In this document: one piece after another, positions 1-7,180 of the stretch
Numbering within the stretch: position 1 is the first letter of the stretch
Layout of the letters: the number at the start of each line of letters is the position of its first letter
Assembly: GCA_905215145.1 (NCBI GenBank)
Contig: CAJMOW010000037.1
Location: 1 to 10,101, forward strand
Length of the DNA: 10,101 bases
Direction of reading: 5' to 3'
Source of the DNA: an uncultured bacterium
GTDB lineage: Bacteria; Bacillota_I; Bacilli_A; RF39; UBA660
Notes under the pieces: model-generated
Databases searched by the model: none
What the model saw: only the letters and a program-made list of their open reading frames with translations
What the model was told of the DNA's origin: nothing
Program-made: the position numbers and the translations under genes

Positions 1-417
1 TTTTCTTAAGTCATCTAATGATATCTGTGATGTTTCCTGAAATCTCTCTATTTCCATAGCATACCTATAATGATACTTTTCTATATATTCTTTTATTATA
101 TCCTTTGTTACTGTTCCTACACTTATACAAAAATATCCTGATGACCACAAATATTGTCCCCAATATCTCTTTTTCAAACTTTTAAATTTCATTTGTAATG
201 TTCTTGATATTTTTCCTTTTAATTGTTGTACCAACTTTGACACTGAGAGACTTGGCGGTGCACTTACTAGTAAATGTACATGTTCTTTCCCTATTGACCC
301 TTTTATTATTGTTACATCCATACTATTACATCATTGTCTTATCAATGTTCTTGCTCTTTTTGCTATTTTATTTTCTAATACTCTATATCTATATTTTGTT
401 GTCAATAATATGTTTTT
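1..417 (-). pseudogene. tnpA: IS200/IS605-family transposase TnpA, degenerate, runs off left edge
   Basis: This is a remnant of a Y1 (HUH-superfamily) single-strand transposase, which cuts and rejoins single-stranded DNA at IS200/IS605 ends. The minus-strand frame reads TTKYRYRVLENKIA, then LIRQ, then an in-frame TGA at 331-333. It continues open to base 1 with KEHVHLLVSAPPSLS (the HxH metal-binding motif), SKLVQQLKGKISR, KKRYWGQYLWSSGYF and IKEYIEKYHYR, where the first Tyr is the likely nucleophile. The family is normally about 130-155 residues. About 20 N-terminal residues are missing because a TAA stands just upstream at 418-420, and no start codon is visible before the TGA. An internal ATG at 321 could only make a fragment, though one holding both catalytic motifs. 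It follows the essC terminator in the same orientation. Any tnpB or right end would lie beyond the window. Family assignment is firm; inactivity is inferred from the stop and the lost start. Confidence 0.85.
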
Positions 418-423
418 TTAATA

Positions 424-449
424 AAAAATGAGTTTTACAACCCATTTTT
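424..449 (-). terminator. Rho-independent terminator of the essC operon
   Basis: An 11-bp stem (arms 424-434 and 439-449) with a 4-nt loop overlaps the essC stop codon at 448-450. Read as minus-strand RNA, the arms AAAAAUGGGUU and AACUCAUUUUU pair fully with one G-U wobble, and the 3' arm runs into a U tract. On the plus strand the same position would be an A-C mismatch, so the structure favours termination of leftward transcription from essC. An alternative is a relic hairpin from the end of the adjacent IS200/IS605 element. Confidence 0.7.
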
Positions 450-3400
450 AAACTTTTTCTATATATTTAACATATTTAGGCTTACCCTTATGTATTACAA
501 AGCAAAAACTTTCTGGTACATCATTTTCTCTTAATTCCGGTATTTTTTGATTTATTTTTAAACTAAATTGATCATTTATACCATTTCCAATCCATATTCC
601 AGTTGAATTATCAACTGTATTTTTATACCAATTATCATATTCAATCGATTTAAATTCATTTATTGAATCTACAATTATAAAATTAATAATTCCTAAATCT
701 TTTGCCTTTATAAATAAGTCTGAATACTTATCTTGATTATCACTACTTAATTTATTTTTAAATGAATTTATCCCAATAATTATGCAATTAAGTGATTTTA
801 TATTACTAAATATACTTTTATCATAATTATTTGATTCATATGTTTCATATTGTTGATTTACAAAATTATATAATTTGTCAAAGATTAAATCAAAATTTTT
901 ATTTACATATTGATATTTGTTTATATAATTTAAGTCAATTTCGTAATCTTCAGCATTTATTACTAATAATGATTTAAAATTTCTTCTAATCATTTGCTTT
1001 ATTACATTATTTATAAACTTATTAGTATCATTTAAATCCATAGCTGTTACTAAACTAATATAATTTTTATTTATATTAATTTTTGAACTACTAAGATCAT
1101 TTTTATTTAGACCTATTAATAATTCATTTTCTTTTAATTTTTCAGAATAAATATTTTCAAAAATAACAGTATTTGGTAGAACTGGAACTTTTTTAGCAAC
1201 CACATCATATTTAGTACTATAATAATTACATTTTTCCTTAATATATTTTGTTATATTATCTTTATCTGTTGCAAAAGCTGTTTGGAATTCATAAACTGAA
1301 TCAGTTTTTATAATACCTCTACCAAATATTTTAGCAGGATAGTTTTTATTAACACTTCCAAGAATTGAAACATAATCATCCTCGTTATTTTGTTGTAAAA
1401 CATATGTAAGCGCAAAATTTTGTTTTAATTTGAATCTTAAACCATTAGGTGTACTTAAGGCGAATATAAAATATATTCCATACTTATTGCATTCCCTAGT
1501 TAGCATAGTTAATTCATCCTCAAATTTCTCATATAATTCTTGATAAGATTCGTAATTATTAATTATAATGACTAAATTAGGAACTGATTTTCCACTATTT
1601 TTTAAGTAGCTTTGATAATCTCCTCCAAAGTCTGAAAATAGTTTTTTTCTTTCATCTATAATATTTTTAATCATTTTATATAAATTTTCTACTTTGTCTT
1701 CTTCTTCTGGTTTTAATATATCGCCAACTATTGGACACTTAGAAAACATGTTTAAAGCACCTGAGCCAAAATCTATAATATAATAATTGATTTCTTCTGG
1801 AGTATAATATAGCATAGATGAATATATCAATGTGATGATAAAGTTTTCTTTTCCAGAACCTGTTGCACCATATATAAGTGTATTACCATCATCAGTTAAA
1901 GGAAGGGTTAATAATCTTTGTTCTTGATTTGATGGTACATCATATTCACCAACTATTGGATTTACAACAAAATTAACTTTTTGATAATTATATTTGATTG
2001 CTAAATCTTCAATTCTAATTTCACGAGGAATTTTTTCTAGCCACAAAGGACGACACTTAATATTTTGTTGATTTGCTATTTCTGATAAATATTTTACAAT
2101 GTTTAATAATTCTTCCCCATTTGATGCACTAACCTTTTCATTTTTTGGCTTTGTTTCCATACTTTTTACTATATATCCAACAGGATTAATAAAATCTATT
2201 GAAGTATCAATCGTTTTATTATATCTTTCTGATGGAATATATTTACCACCAGCCCAAGCTGCCTGTCCAAGTACAAAAACTTCATTATAACCAACTTGAA
2301 AATAAAATCTACCAGTTTGCTTTAAAAATGCTGCATCTGGACATTTTATTACTTCATTCGAATCCGACTTATCTTGAACTTTCATACATATTCTAAACCT
2401 TGTATTACTCCAAATTTGAGGATCAACTACACCACTTGGTTTTTGGGTAGCTAGTATTAAATGCACTCCTAAGCTTCTTCCGATACGTGCAGTACTTATA
2501 AGTTGTTCCATAAACTCAGGTTGTTGATTTTTTAGTTCAGCAAATTCATCACTAATTATAAACAAATGTGATACTGGTTCTTTTACTAAACCTGCTCTAT
2601 ACATTTTTTGATATTTATATATATCAATTGTACTTTCATTAGTTAGTTCTCTGGCTTCATTAAATAAAGCTTGTCTTCTTTTTAATTCAGACTCAATTGA
2701 AGATAAACTTCTTTTTATTTCATTAACATCCAAGTTAGTTATTGTACCTACCAAGTGTGGTAATTTAAGTCCTATTGTTTTATTTTCAAAAGCACCAGCT
2801 AATCCACCACCTTTGTAATCAATTAGTATAAATTGAACTTCATAAGGATGATAATTAATAGCCATTGACAGTATATAAGTTATTATAAACTCTGATTTCC
2901 CACTACCAGTCATACCTGCAATTAAACCATGTGGTCCATGAAATTTTTCATGTAAATCTATTGATATTTTTTCTCCACTTTTTCCAATCCCTACAGGTGC
3001 AGATAAATTCATCATAGGATTGCTTTTTTGCCAACGTGCAAGAGCGTTTATTTGTTCAATTTTACCAACATCAAGCATCTCTAAAAATCCGACTTTTTCT
3101 GGCATTTTAGAATCTGTTTCAACATCAAATTCAATAGGGATATTGGCAAGTTTTTTTATGCAACTTTCATAATCTATTGGAGTTACTAAATCCACTTTAA
3201 ATGTAATAACTTCGGCATAATTCTCATTATTATGAAATTCTCCTTGATTTTTATTAATATTAATAAAAGTAGAACATTGATCTGGTAAATTTGTTATTTT
3301 ATTATCCAAAATAAATAACATAAATCCATAATTTTTCTTGCTTTTTAAAATTTTTTTAATCACTTCATAATCTCTTACTTTTCTGAATGAATCTGTTATT

Positions 3401-4698
3401 ATTAAATATGTTTTATCACTATTAGTAATTATTGGTTCTGATCCCATTTTTTCTTTTCTGAGTGCAAATACTCTATCTAAATAATAACAAATTTCTTGAT
3501 ATTCATCATTGTTTGTAGCAAAAAATCTTGTTTTTCTATCATCTGAAAAACAATGTGGAGCATTTTTTAAAAATTTCCATTGCTCTTCTTTTTCTTCATC
3601 AGTAAGAATTATTATTTTTAAATCTTCATAACTATGAAATGCTAATAGTTGAAGTATGAGTCTTTTCATATATTCATTTGATATTTGATCATCGCCAACT
3701 AAACCACTTATAAAATGATCATAAATCGAATATACTATTGGAACATTCGATAATAATTTTGGTTCATTTCCAAGTTTTGAAACCATATCTTTTAGGTTAT
3801 CTTCTACCATTGAAAAATGATCTTCAGGATATTTAATATCAATTTTCATTGGAATTTGACCTATTCCTATATTTATTTTTAAAAAATCTGAATCCTCTAT
3901 TCTTCTTTGCCATAAAGTAACATATCTATTTAATATTAATTCCTGTATTTCACTTATTTCTGGGAAGTTATTTATTAAAATGTTTTCCTGTTCTTGTTTT
4001 GCAGATACAATGACTTTTCTTTTTTCTTCTATGTATGCACTATATTTTTCTTGTCTTAATTTTTCTTCTTTTTTTCTTTGTCTTTTTTCATATTTTTTTG
4101 TAAATATTGGCCATATAAACATACTTGCAAACATAGCACCACATACGATTAATGATGGTGTAGCATTTGCCCATGTACTCTGACCATTTAACACGCCACT
4201 AATAGCAGTATAGCCAGTCACAAGTGATGTCATTGACATTGTGATCATAGGGCCTATAGTTAGTAATAAAGGATTATTTTTTTCATCATTTTTACTTGGT
4301 GGAGCATCTACTTGTAAAACAAGTGGTTTTATTGTTTTTATAAATCTTGGTGTTTTATGAAAATATTCTTTTTCATCAAATAATTGATATTCTATTTCTT
4401 CATCCGATTCTTCAAAACCTATTAATTGTTGTAATAAATTTGATGGTAATAGCTTTACTGAACTATTAAAAATATCATTTACATTTACACCAATATATGG
4501 TATTAAGTTTCCATTGTTATCATCTATCAAAACATAAACCATTTTTAACCCCATGATAAATATAACATCGCCTATTTTAATTTCAGTTTGATTTAAAACT
4601 CTAGTATTATTAACATATATTCCATATTTTGAATTGTTATCATATACATATACTTTATTATTTACTTTTTTTATTATTGCAATATCCCCATCCAGCAA
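448..4698 (-). CDS. essC: Type VII secretion FtsK/SpoIIIE ATPase EssC (YukBA), large C-terminal portion after an amber codon
   Basis: EssC is the membrane-anchored motor of Firmicutes T7SS, energising export of WXG100 and LXG-type substrates. Numbered from the TTG at 4698 (1416 aa), it has most of a second FHA domain (1-60), a linker, two membrane segments (about 143-170 and 181-199), a charged coiled-coil-like stretch (201-240) and tandem FtsK-like domains. Domain 1 has Walker A GMTGSGKS (595-602), IDYKGGG (626-632) and Walker B LFIISDEFAE (712-721). Domain 2 has Walker A GATGSGKE (944-951), but its Walker B position reads IIINNYE without the acidic pair. A degenerate third domain follows from about 1190 with no P-loop. 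In-frame sequence continues upstream of the TTG (SGLLIGNG...), supplying the first FHA strand back to TAG 4756-4758, so this TTG lies inside a domain and has no convincing ribosome binding site. Joined to the upstream ORF, the protein would be 1538 codons, near the S. aureus EssC length of about 1480. Confidence 0.93.
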   Translation of the reverse strand: MLDGDIAIIKKVNNKVYVYDNNSKYGIYVNNTRVLNQTEIKIGDVIFIMGLKMVYVLIDDNNGNLIPYIGVNVNDIFNSSVKLLPSNLLQQLIGFEESDEEIEYQLFDEKEYFHKTPRFIKTIKPLVLQVDAPPSKNDEKNNPLLLTIGPMITMSMTSLVTGYTAISGVLNGQSTWANATPSLIVCGAMFASMFIWPIFTKKYEKRQRKKEEKLRQEKYSAYIEEKRKVIVSAKQEQENILINNFPEISEIQELILNRYVTLWQRRIEDSDFLKINIGIGQIPMKIDIKYPEDHFSMVEDNLKDMVSKLGNEPKLLSNVPIVYSIYDHFISGLVGDDQISNEYMKRLILQLLAFHSYEDLKIIILTDEEKEEQWKFLKNAPHCFSDDRKTRFFATNNDEYQEICYYLDRVFALRKEKMGSEPIITNSDKTYLIITDSFRKVRDYEVIKKILKSKKNYGFMLFILDNKITNLPDQCSTFININKNQGEFHNNENYAEVITFKVDLVTPIDYESCIKKLANIPIEFDVETDSKMPEKVGFLEMLDVGKIEQINALARWQKSNPMMNLSAPVGIGKSGEKISIDLHEKFHGPHGLIAGMTGSGKSEFIITYILSMAINYHPYEVQFILIDYKGGGLAGAFENKTIGLKLPHLVGTITNLDVNEIKRSLSSIESELKRRQALFNEARELTNESTIDIYKYQKMYRAGLVKEPVSHLFIISDEFAELKNQQPEFMEQLISTARIGRSLGVHLILATQKPSGVVDPQIWSNTRFRICMKVQDKSDSNEVIKCPDAAFLKQTGRFYFQVGYNEVFVLGQAAWAGGKYIPSERYNKTIDTSIDFINPVGYIVKSMETKPKNEKVSASNGEELLNIVKYLSEIANQQNIKCRPLWLEKIPREIRIEDLAIKYNYQKVNFVVNPIVGEYDVPSNQEQRLLTLPLTDDGNTLIYGATGSGKENFIITLIYSSMLYYTPEEINYYIIDFGSGALNMFSKCPIVGDILKPEEEDKVENLYKMIKNIIDERKKLFSDFGGDYQSYLKNSGKSVPNLVIIINNYESYQELYEKFEDELTMLTRECNKYGIYFIFALSTPNGLRFKLKQNFALTYVLQQNNEDDYVSILGSVNKNYPAKIFGRGIIKTDSVYEFQTAFATDKDNITKYIKEKCNYYSTKYDVVAKKVPVLPNTVIFENIYSEKLKENELLIGLNKNDLSSSKININKNYISLVTAMDLNDTNKFINNVIKQMIRRNFKSLLVINAEDYEIDLNYINKYQYVNKNFDLIFDKLYNFVNQQYETYESNNYDKSIFSNIKSLNCIIIGINSFKNKLSSDNQDKYSDLFIKAKDLGIINFIIVDSINEFKSIEYDNWYKNTVDNSTGIWIGNGINDQFSLKINQKIPELRENDVPESFCFVIHKGKPKYVKYIEKV

Positions 4699-4755
4699 TG
4701 TATAATTAATTATTGTATTTGGCCCATTACCAATTAATAAGCCAGAATCTAAATA

Positions 4756-5064
4756 CTAACTTATTTCATAATAATTATAGTTTGTTGATACATTTGAACA
4801 ATAAATTAAGAATGTAGAATTTTCAATATCATTTTTTATCATATAAAAATTATTTTTTTCTAAATAAATGTATTGTTCTATTATGCCATTATTTATGCAA
4901 TAAATTTCTTTATTACTGACTAGTTTCCATTTACCATTTTCTGCCTCAATTGACATTATATTTCTTTTTATACCATTTGAATCTGTCCCAGTTATCCAGA
5001 AACTGCCATCTACTTTCTCTGGTAGAATTATATTTTGAATATTTTTAACTATTGATACTCTCAT
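4756..5064 (-). CDS. essC: EssC N-terminal FHA domain, separated from the rest by an in-frame TAG
   Basis: This 102-residue ORF looks like the first cytoplasmic forkhead-associated domain of EssC/YukBA, including LPEKVDGSFWITG and EAENGKWKLVSN, which resemble the N-termini of clostridial EssC proteins. It begins at an ATG with a good ribosome binding site (AAGGGG, 7 nt before the start) and ends at TAG 4756-4758. The large essC ORF is in exactly the same frame: the 4698 start lies 60 bases past the first base of the stop. A single substitution therefore separates it from the rest of the protein; no frameshift is needed. Alone it has no membrane segment and no ATPase motif. It could be a broken gene, a natural two-polypeptide EssC, low-level amber readthrough, or a sequencing error. 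Its domain identity rests mainly on position and general similarity. Confidence 0.8.
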   Translation of the reverse strand: MRVSIVKNIQNIILPEKVDGSFWITGTDSNGIKRNIMSIEAENGKWKLVSNKEIYCINNGIIEQYIYLEKNNFYMIKNDIENSTFLIYCSNVSTNYNYYEIS

Positions 5065-5075
5065 TAATTTTCCCC

Positions 5076-5101
5076 TTTTTATATTACCAGCAATATAAAA
5101 A
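5076..5101 (-). promoter_or_regulatory. Perfect 10-bp inverted repeat abutting the essC ribosome binding site
   Basis: Arms TTTTTATATT (5076-5085) and AATATAAAAA (5092-5101) are perfect complements around a 6-base loop. In the minus-strand transcript the 3' arm ends directly against the AAGGGG ribosome binding site of essC, within the short gap after the DUF4176 gene. It could affect essC translation or mRNA processing. It contains only A-T pairs, so chance occurrence in AT-rich DNA is possible. Confidence 0.35.
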
Positions 5102-5107
5102 TAGATT

Positions 5108-5380
5108 TTATTTGCCAGTTTCTAAAACTTTTAGTAATCTTTCTTTAAAATTTTTTTCTTCGTCATCTATATAACCTAAATAATATATTTTTTCTATGTC
5201 ACTATGATTAAATAACAATACTTGCTCTGTTGATATAACACCCTCTGGATATAAGCATCCAGAATAATCATAAACTTTTTCTTTATCTTCATTTGGTACT
5301 GTACAAAATCCTGTTACCATCACTCTTTTTGTACCACCTTTTAACATAACAACACTACCTATTGGTAAATATTTTTCCAT
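5108..5380 (-). CDS. DUF4176 family protein
   Basis: This 90-residue soluble protein has no signal peptide or membrane segment. It matches the pattern I know for DUF4176: YLPIGSVVMLKGGTKRVMVTG near the N-terminus, then YDYSGCLYPEGV, then LLFNHSDIEKIYYLGY. The family is small, beta-rich, common in T7SS/ESX-like loci of Firmicutes, and has no settled biochemical function. The start is supported by a strong AGGAGG 5 nt before the ATG. It lies 16 bp after the preceding helical gene and 43 bp before the essC N-terminal ORF, so it is almost certainly co-transcribed with both. A role as cytosolic accessory to substrate selection or machine assembly is inference from context only. Confidence 0.85.
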   Translation of the reverse strand: MEKYLPIGSVVMLKGGTKRVMVTGFCTVPNEDKEKVYDYSGCLYPEGVISTEQVLLFNHSDIEKIYYLGYIDDEEKNFKERLLKVLETGK

Positions 5381-5396
5381 AATTTCCTCCTATTTA

Positions 5397-5831
5397 TTAT
5401 GCTTTGATATTACTTTCTATTGTTGATAATAACAAAGTCATTTCAGTTTCATAATTGTCTATTTTTGATTTTGTTTGTCGCATCTTCGTACTAATTGATA
5501 AAATTTCAGATGGTGGCAAAGTTGGATTTATAGTAGCTTCCAAATTTTTATATTCGATTTTTGCTTCATTGATTTCATTTTGAAACTGAACATATTTTTT
5601 CATTTGTTCAACCACTTTAATATAATCACTTATTTTTGTTTCTAATTTTTTATAGTCTATATCATATAGTTCTTTAAATGCTATATTAAATTTTTTCTTT
5701 GCTTCACAATTCCAAGCATTTGAATTTGATAAAATTGATTCAATAGAACTTTTATTATAACTTTTTAATTTTTCCTTGCATAATTGTAACCCTGAACTTA
5801 AAGATATTAAATCTACGTTTTCAAATGCCAT
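5397..5831 (-). CDS. WXG100-like helical protein with a W-N-C turn (144 aa)
   Basis: This is a predicted all-helical small protein. A Trp near residue 40 sits in NAWNCEAKKKF, matching the WXG100 turn (W-x-G followed by an aromatic a few residues later) but with Cys in place of Gly. It is longer than the usual 95-105 residues, with an additional predicted helical region near 80-140 separated by a Pro-rich INPTLPPSE segment. I choose ATG 5831 rather than the upstream TTG 5852: the ATG has GAGG 8 nt before it and lies 1 nt past the preceding stop, a typical translational-coupling arrangement. No clear YxxxD/E export motif is seen. It may be a WXG100-like partner or chaperone of a large effector, in the manner of the LXG-associated alpha-helical proteins of other T7SSb systems. 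That role is inferred from context. Confidence 0.7.
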   Translation of the reverse strand: MAFENVDLISLSSGLQLCKEKLKSYNKSSIESILSNSNAWNCEAKKKFNIAFKELYDIDYKKLETKISDYIKVVEQMKKYVQFQNEINEAKIEYKNLEATINPTLPPSEILSISTKMRQTKSKIDNYETEMTLLLSTIESNIKA

Positions 5832-5832
5832 A

Positions 5833-6144
5833 CTACTTGCCTCTATAGTCAAATTCAGAGTGAAAACTTGTAGATTTAGTTTGACTTTCTATTTTTTTAT
5901 CGATATTTTCATAGTTTTCAACAACACTTAATATATATTTTGTACTATTTTCTATATCAAGAATTAATTTATCATATTCTGCAAGAAATGATTTCAATTT
6001 CCTACAATAATATTCTTGAGAATCACTTTTCCATGAAGCTTCAAAATTAATTTGCTTAATTGTATTAATTTTTGACTCTATATCATTTTTGATTTTTTTT
6101 AGCTCATTGCAATTATCTTTTACATCATTATAAGAAATTTTCAT
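5833..6144 (-). CDS. Divergent WXG100-like protein with a W-K-S turn (103 aa)
   Basis: This is a predicted helical-hairpin protein of WXG100 size. The turn is SWKSDSQEYY (Trp 38), so Ser replaces the Gly of W-x-G. The second helix is followed by YENID, which fits the YxxxD/E T7SS export motif, and then a polar tail. The ATG start has GAGG 8 nt upstream. The stop is TAG, 1 nt before the ATG of the next gene, and 14 bases separate it from the gene before. Together with the following 144-residue protein it may form a heterodimer, as EsxA/EsxB-type and LXG-chaperone pairs do; the adjacency and coupling suggest this but do not show it. Confidence 0.75.
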   Translation of the reverse strand: MKISYNDVKDNCNELKKIKNDIESKINTIKQINFEASWKSDSQEYYCRKLKSFLAEYDKLILDIENSTKYILSVVENYENIDKKIESQTKSTSFHSEFDYRGK

Positions 6145-6158
6145 TCTATCAACCTCTT

Positions 6159-6452
6159 TTATTTAATTGTCTTATAGCAAGAAATATTATCTACAATATC
6201 ATATAATGTTACAACATTAAATATATATATACCATACTGCCTCAAACACTTGTTATATTTTTTTAAATTTTCTTCATGATTTTCACGCATTTTTTTTATG
6301 GTAGAATTTGAATCTACGCCTGTCCATGATTTTTCTAATTTTTGTAATACGTTTTCATATTCTTTTGCACAATCATTTAATTCATTAGCTATTTTTAATA
6401 TTTTCTTTGCATCTTTTCTCATGTTTCCAATATTTGCATTTATCGAACTCAA
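6159..6452 (-). CDS. WXG100 family protein (97 aa, TTG start)
   Basis: This small helical-hairpin protein has the WXG motif as SWTGVDS (Trp 43) and YDIVD toward the C-terminus, which fits the YxxxD/E export signal of T7SS substrates. It is likely exported by EssC, alone or as a dimer. The start is TTG at 6452, supported by a strong AAGGGG 6 nt upstream, and no in-frame ATG lies nearby on the upstream side. It is separated from the upstream WXG100 gene by 74 bp, the largest gap in the operon, which contains a hairpin and a possible promoter. It starts the second block of genes leading into DUF4176 and essC. The tail (CYKTIK) carries Cys, unusual for secreted WXG100 proteins. Confidence 0.85.
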   Translation of the reverse strand: MSSINANIGNMRKDAKKILKIANELNDCAKEYENVLQKLEKSWTGVDSNSTIKKMRENHEENLKKYNKCLRQYGIYIFNVVTLYDIVDNISCYKTIK

Positions 6453-6479
6453 ATAGTACCCCTTCTTTCACAAACAAAT

Positions 6480-6508
6480 ATCATTAAAAAATAATATTCA
6501 TTTGTCAA
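6480..6508 (-). promoter_or_regulatory. Possible internal promoter before the second WXG100 block
   Basis: A perfect -35 TTGACA (plus strand TGTCAA, 6503-6508) is followed 17 bp later by AATGAT (6480-6485), which matches the -10 consensus at 4 of 6 positions. It would start transcription about 20 bp before the TTG start at 6452 and let the downstream genes be expressed independently. The weak -10 keeps confidence low. Confidence 0.3.
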
Positions 6509-6527
6509 AGAATCAAAAAGACTCTTT
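6507..6527 (-). terminator. Possible attenuator hairpin after the second WXG100 gene
   Basis: Arms AAAGAATC (6507-6514) and GACTCTTT (6520-6527) flank a 5-base loop. In minus-strand RNA all 8 pairs form, one as G-U; on the plus strand one pair would be A-C. The structure begins at the stop codon of the 100-residue WXG100 gene. No uninterrupted U tract follows directly, so at best it is a partial terminator or an mRNA-stabilising 3' end that lets the two leading WXG100 genes be expressed above the rest. Confidence 0.35.
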
Positions 6528-6829
6528 TAGTTTTTTTGAGAAAATTGAGCTTTAATTTTAGCATCAGCTGCTTTGTAATTACTAACAACTCTCTTAAGAT
6601 AATCAGAGCAATCAGAAACTGCTTTTGAAAATTCTGGAAATTTTTTGCTTAGAATATCAAATTGTTCTTTTGTTGTTGATGCTGCACTACCACTCCATAC
6701 ACCATCATCACCAACTTTAGCAAAATAAGCTTTTACTTTATTTAAAGTATCATTCATTTGATTTGAATAACTTTTTAAATTTTCAGCATATGTTTCCATT
6801 TTCTCATATGATAATTTTGATTTATCCAT
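6527..6829 (-). CDS. WXG100 family protein, EsxA-like (100 aa)
   Basis: This is a canonical small T7SS substrate: two helices joined by a turn at GVWSGSAAS (Trp 45, W-S-G), with YKAAD near the C-terminus matching the YxxxD/E secretion motif in the expected place after helix 2. There is no Sec signal peptide, as usual for these proteins. WXG100 proteins are exported as helical-bundle dimers and are generally needed for export of other substrates; the adjacent 92-residue WXG100 protein is the obvious partner. The ATG has AGGA 8 nt upstream. The gene lies 14 bp after the preceding gene and shares its strong promoter. Of the five small helical proteins here it most resembles EsxA/YukE. The symbol is withheld because orthology cannot be settled by eye. 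Confidence 0.92.
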   Translation of the reverse strand: MDKSKLSYEKMETYAENLKSYSNQMNDTLNKVKAYFAKVGDDGVWSGSAASTTKEQFDILSKKFPEFSKAVSDCSDYLKRVVSNYKAADAKIKAQFSQKN

Positions 6830-6843
6830 GTTATTTTTCCTTT

Positions 6844-7122
6844 CTATTTAATTGTGTTATTTCTTGAAACTTCTTCATAAGCATTTGCTACTGAAGTTAA
6901 GAAATTGCTTATACTTGAGATTGTATTGTACAAATCTTTCATAATTTTTGCTTGATTTGCAACTTCATTAGAATAGCTAGCTGCATCTGTTCCTTCCCAT
7001 GCACTTTTTAAATCTTCATTTATTTCATTAACTTTTGACAATTTTGAATTAAATTCTTCTGCTTGATTTTTGATATTGTTAGCCAATGTTCTTGTTTCTT
7101 GAAAATTAATATTTAAATCCAT
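6844..7122 (-). CDS. WXG100 family protein, first gene of the T7SS operon (92 aa)
   Basis: This helical-hairpin WXG100 protein has the turn SAWEGTDAASY (Trp 42). The C-terminal end reads AYEEVSRNN, so the residue four after Tyr is Ser, not Asp/Glu. The export signal may therefore be supplied by its partner, probably the next WXG100 protein. I choose the ATG at 7122 (MDLNINF) rather than 7131: the GGAGGT lies 7 nt before 7122 but only about 2 nt before 7131. It is the first gene after the consensus promoter at 7151-7180, with a leader of only about 20 nt, so it should be strongly expressed. It ends in TAG, followed at once by the ribosome binding site of the next gene. Confidence 0.9.
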   Translation of the reverse strand: MDLNINFQETRTLANNIKNQAEEFNSKLSKVNEINEDLKSAWEGTDAASYSNEVANQAKIMKDLYNTISSISNFLTSVANAYEEVSRNNTIK

Positions 7123-7150
7123 ACCATTCACCTCCCTATTTTACATATTA

Positions 7151-7180
7151 ATTATACATCTGTAATTGTTTTTTTGTCAA
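7151..7180 (-). promoter_or_regulatory. Sigma-A promoter of the WXG100/essC operon
   Basis: On the minus strand a perfect TTGACA (plus-strand TGTCAA, 7175-7180) and a perfect TATAAT (plus-strand ATTATA, 7151-7156) are separated by 18 bp of A-rich sequence. Transcription should start near 7144, about 20 nt before the ATG at 7122. It lies in the only sizeable gap between the effector-side genes and the secretion operon. Confidence 0.85.

Noticed and set aside
331..333. TGA in tnpA read as Trp or Gly under an alternative genetic code
   Set aside because: Tryptophan is TGG in essC codons checked here and no surrounding gene contains in-frame TGA, although none ends in TGA either. The missing N-terminus independently shows tnpA is decayed.
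198..431. Plus-strand ORF of 77 codons, Leu/Ile-rich and membrane-like
   Set aside because: It is the antisense of the tnpA remnant and the essC terminator; AT-rich antisense gives hydrophobic translations. It has no ribosome binding site and no family resemblance.
2099..4183. Short plus-strand ORFs at 2099-2290, 2199-2396 and 3980-4183
   Set aside because: All lie inside essC on the opposite strand, where the minus frame has clear ATPase motifs.
4756..4758. TAG reassigned to an amino acid throughout this genome
   Set aside because: TAG at 6844-6846 and 5833-5835 ends genes exactly where the next ribosome binding site or start follows, so TAG works as a stop here.
5832..5852. TTG at 5852 as start of the 144-residue helical protein
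   Set aside because: The ATG at 5831 has a GAGG at proper spacing and lies 1 nt after the upstream stop; the TTG would overlap the previous gene and has no ribosome binding site.
7123..7131. ATG at 7131 as start of the first WXG100 gene
   Set aside because: The GGAGGT is only about 2 nt before it, too close; the ATG at 7122 has normal spacing.
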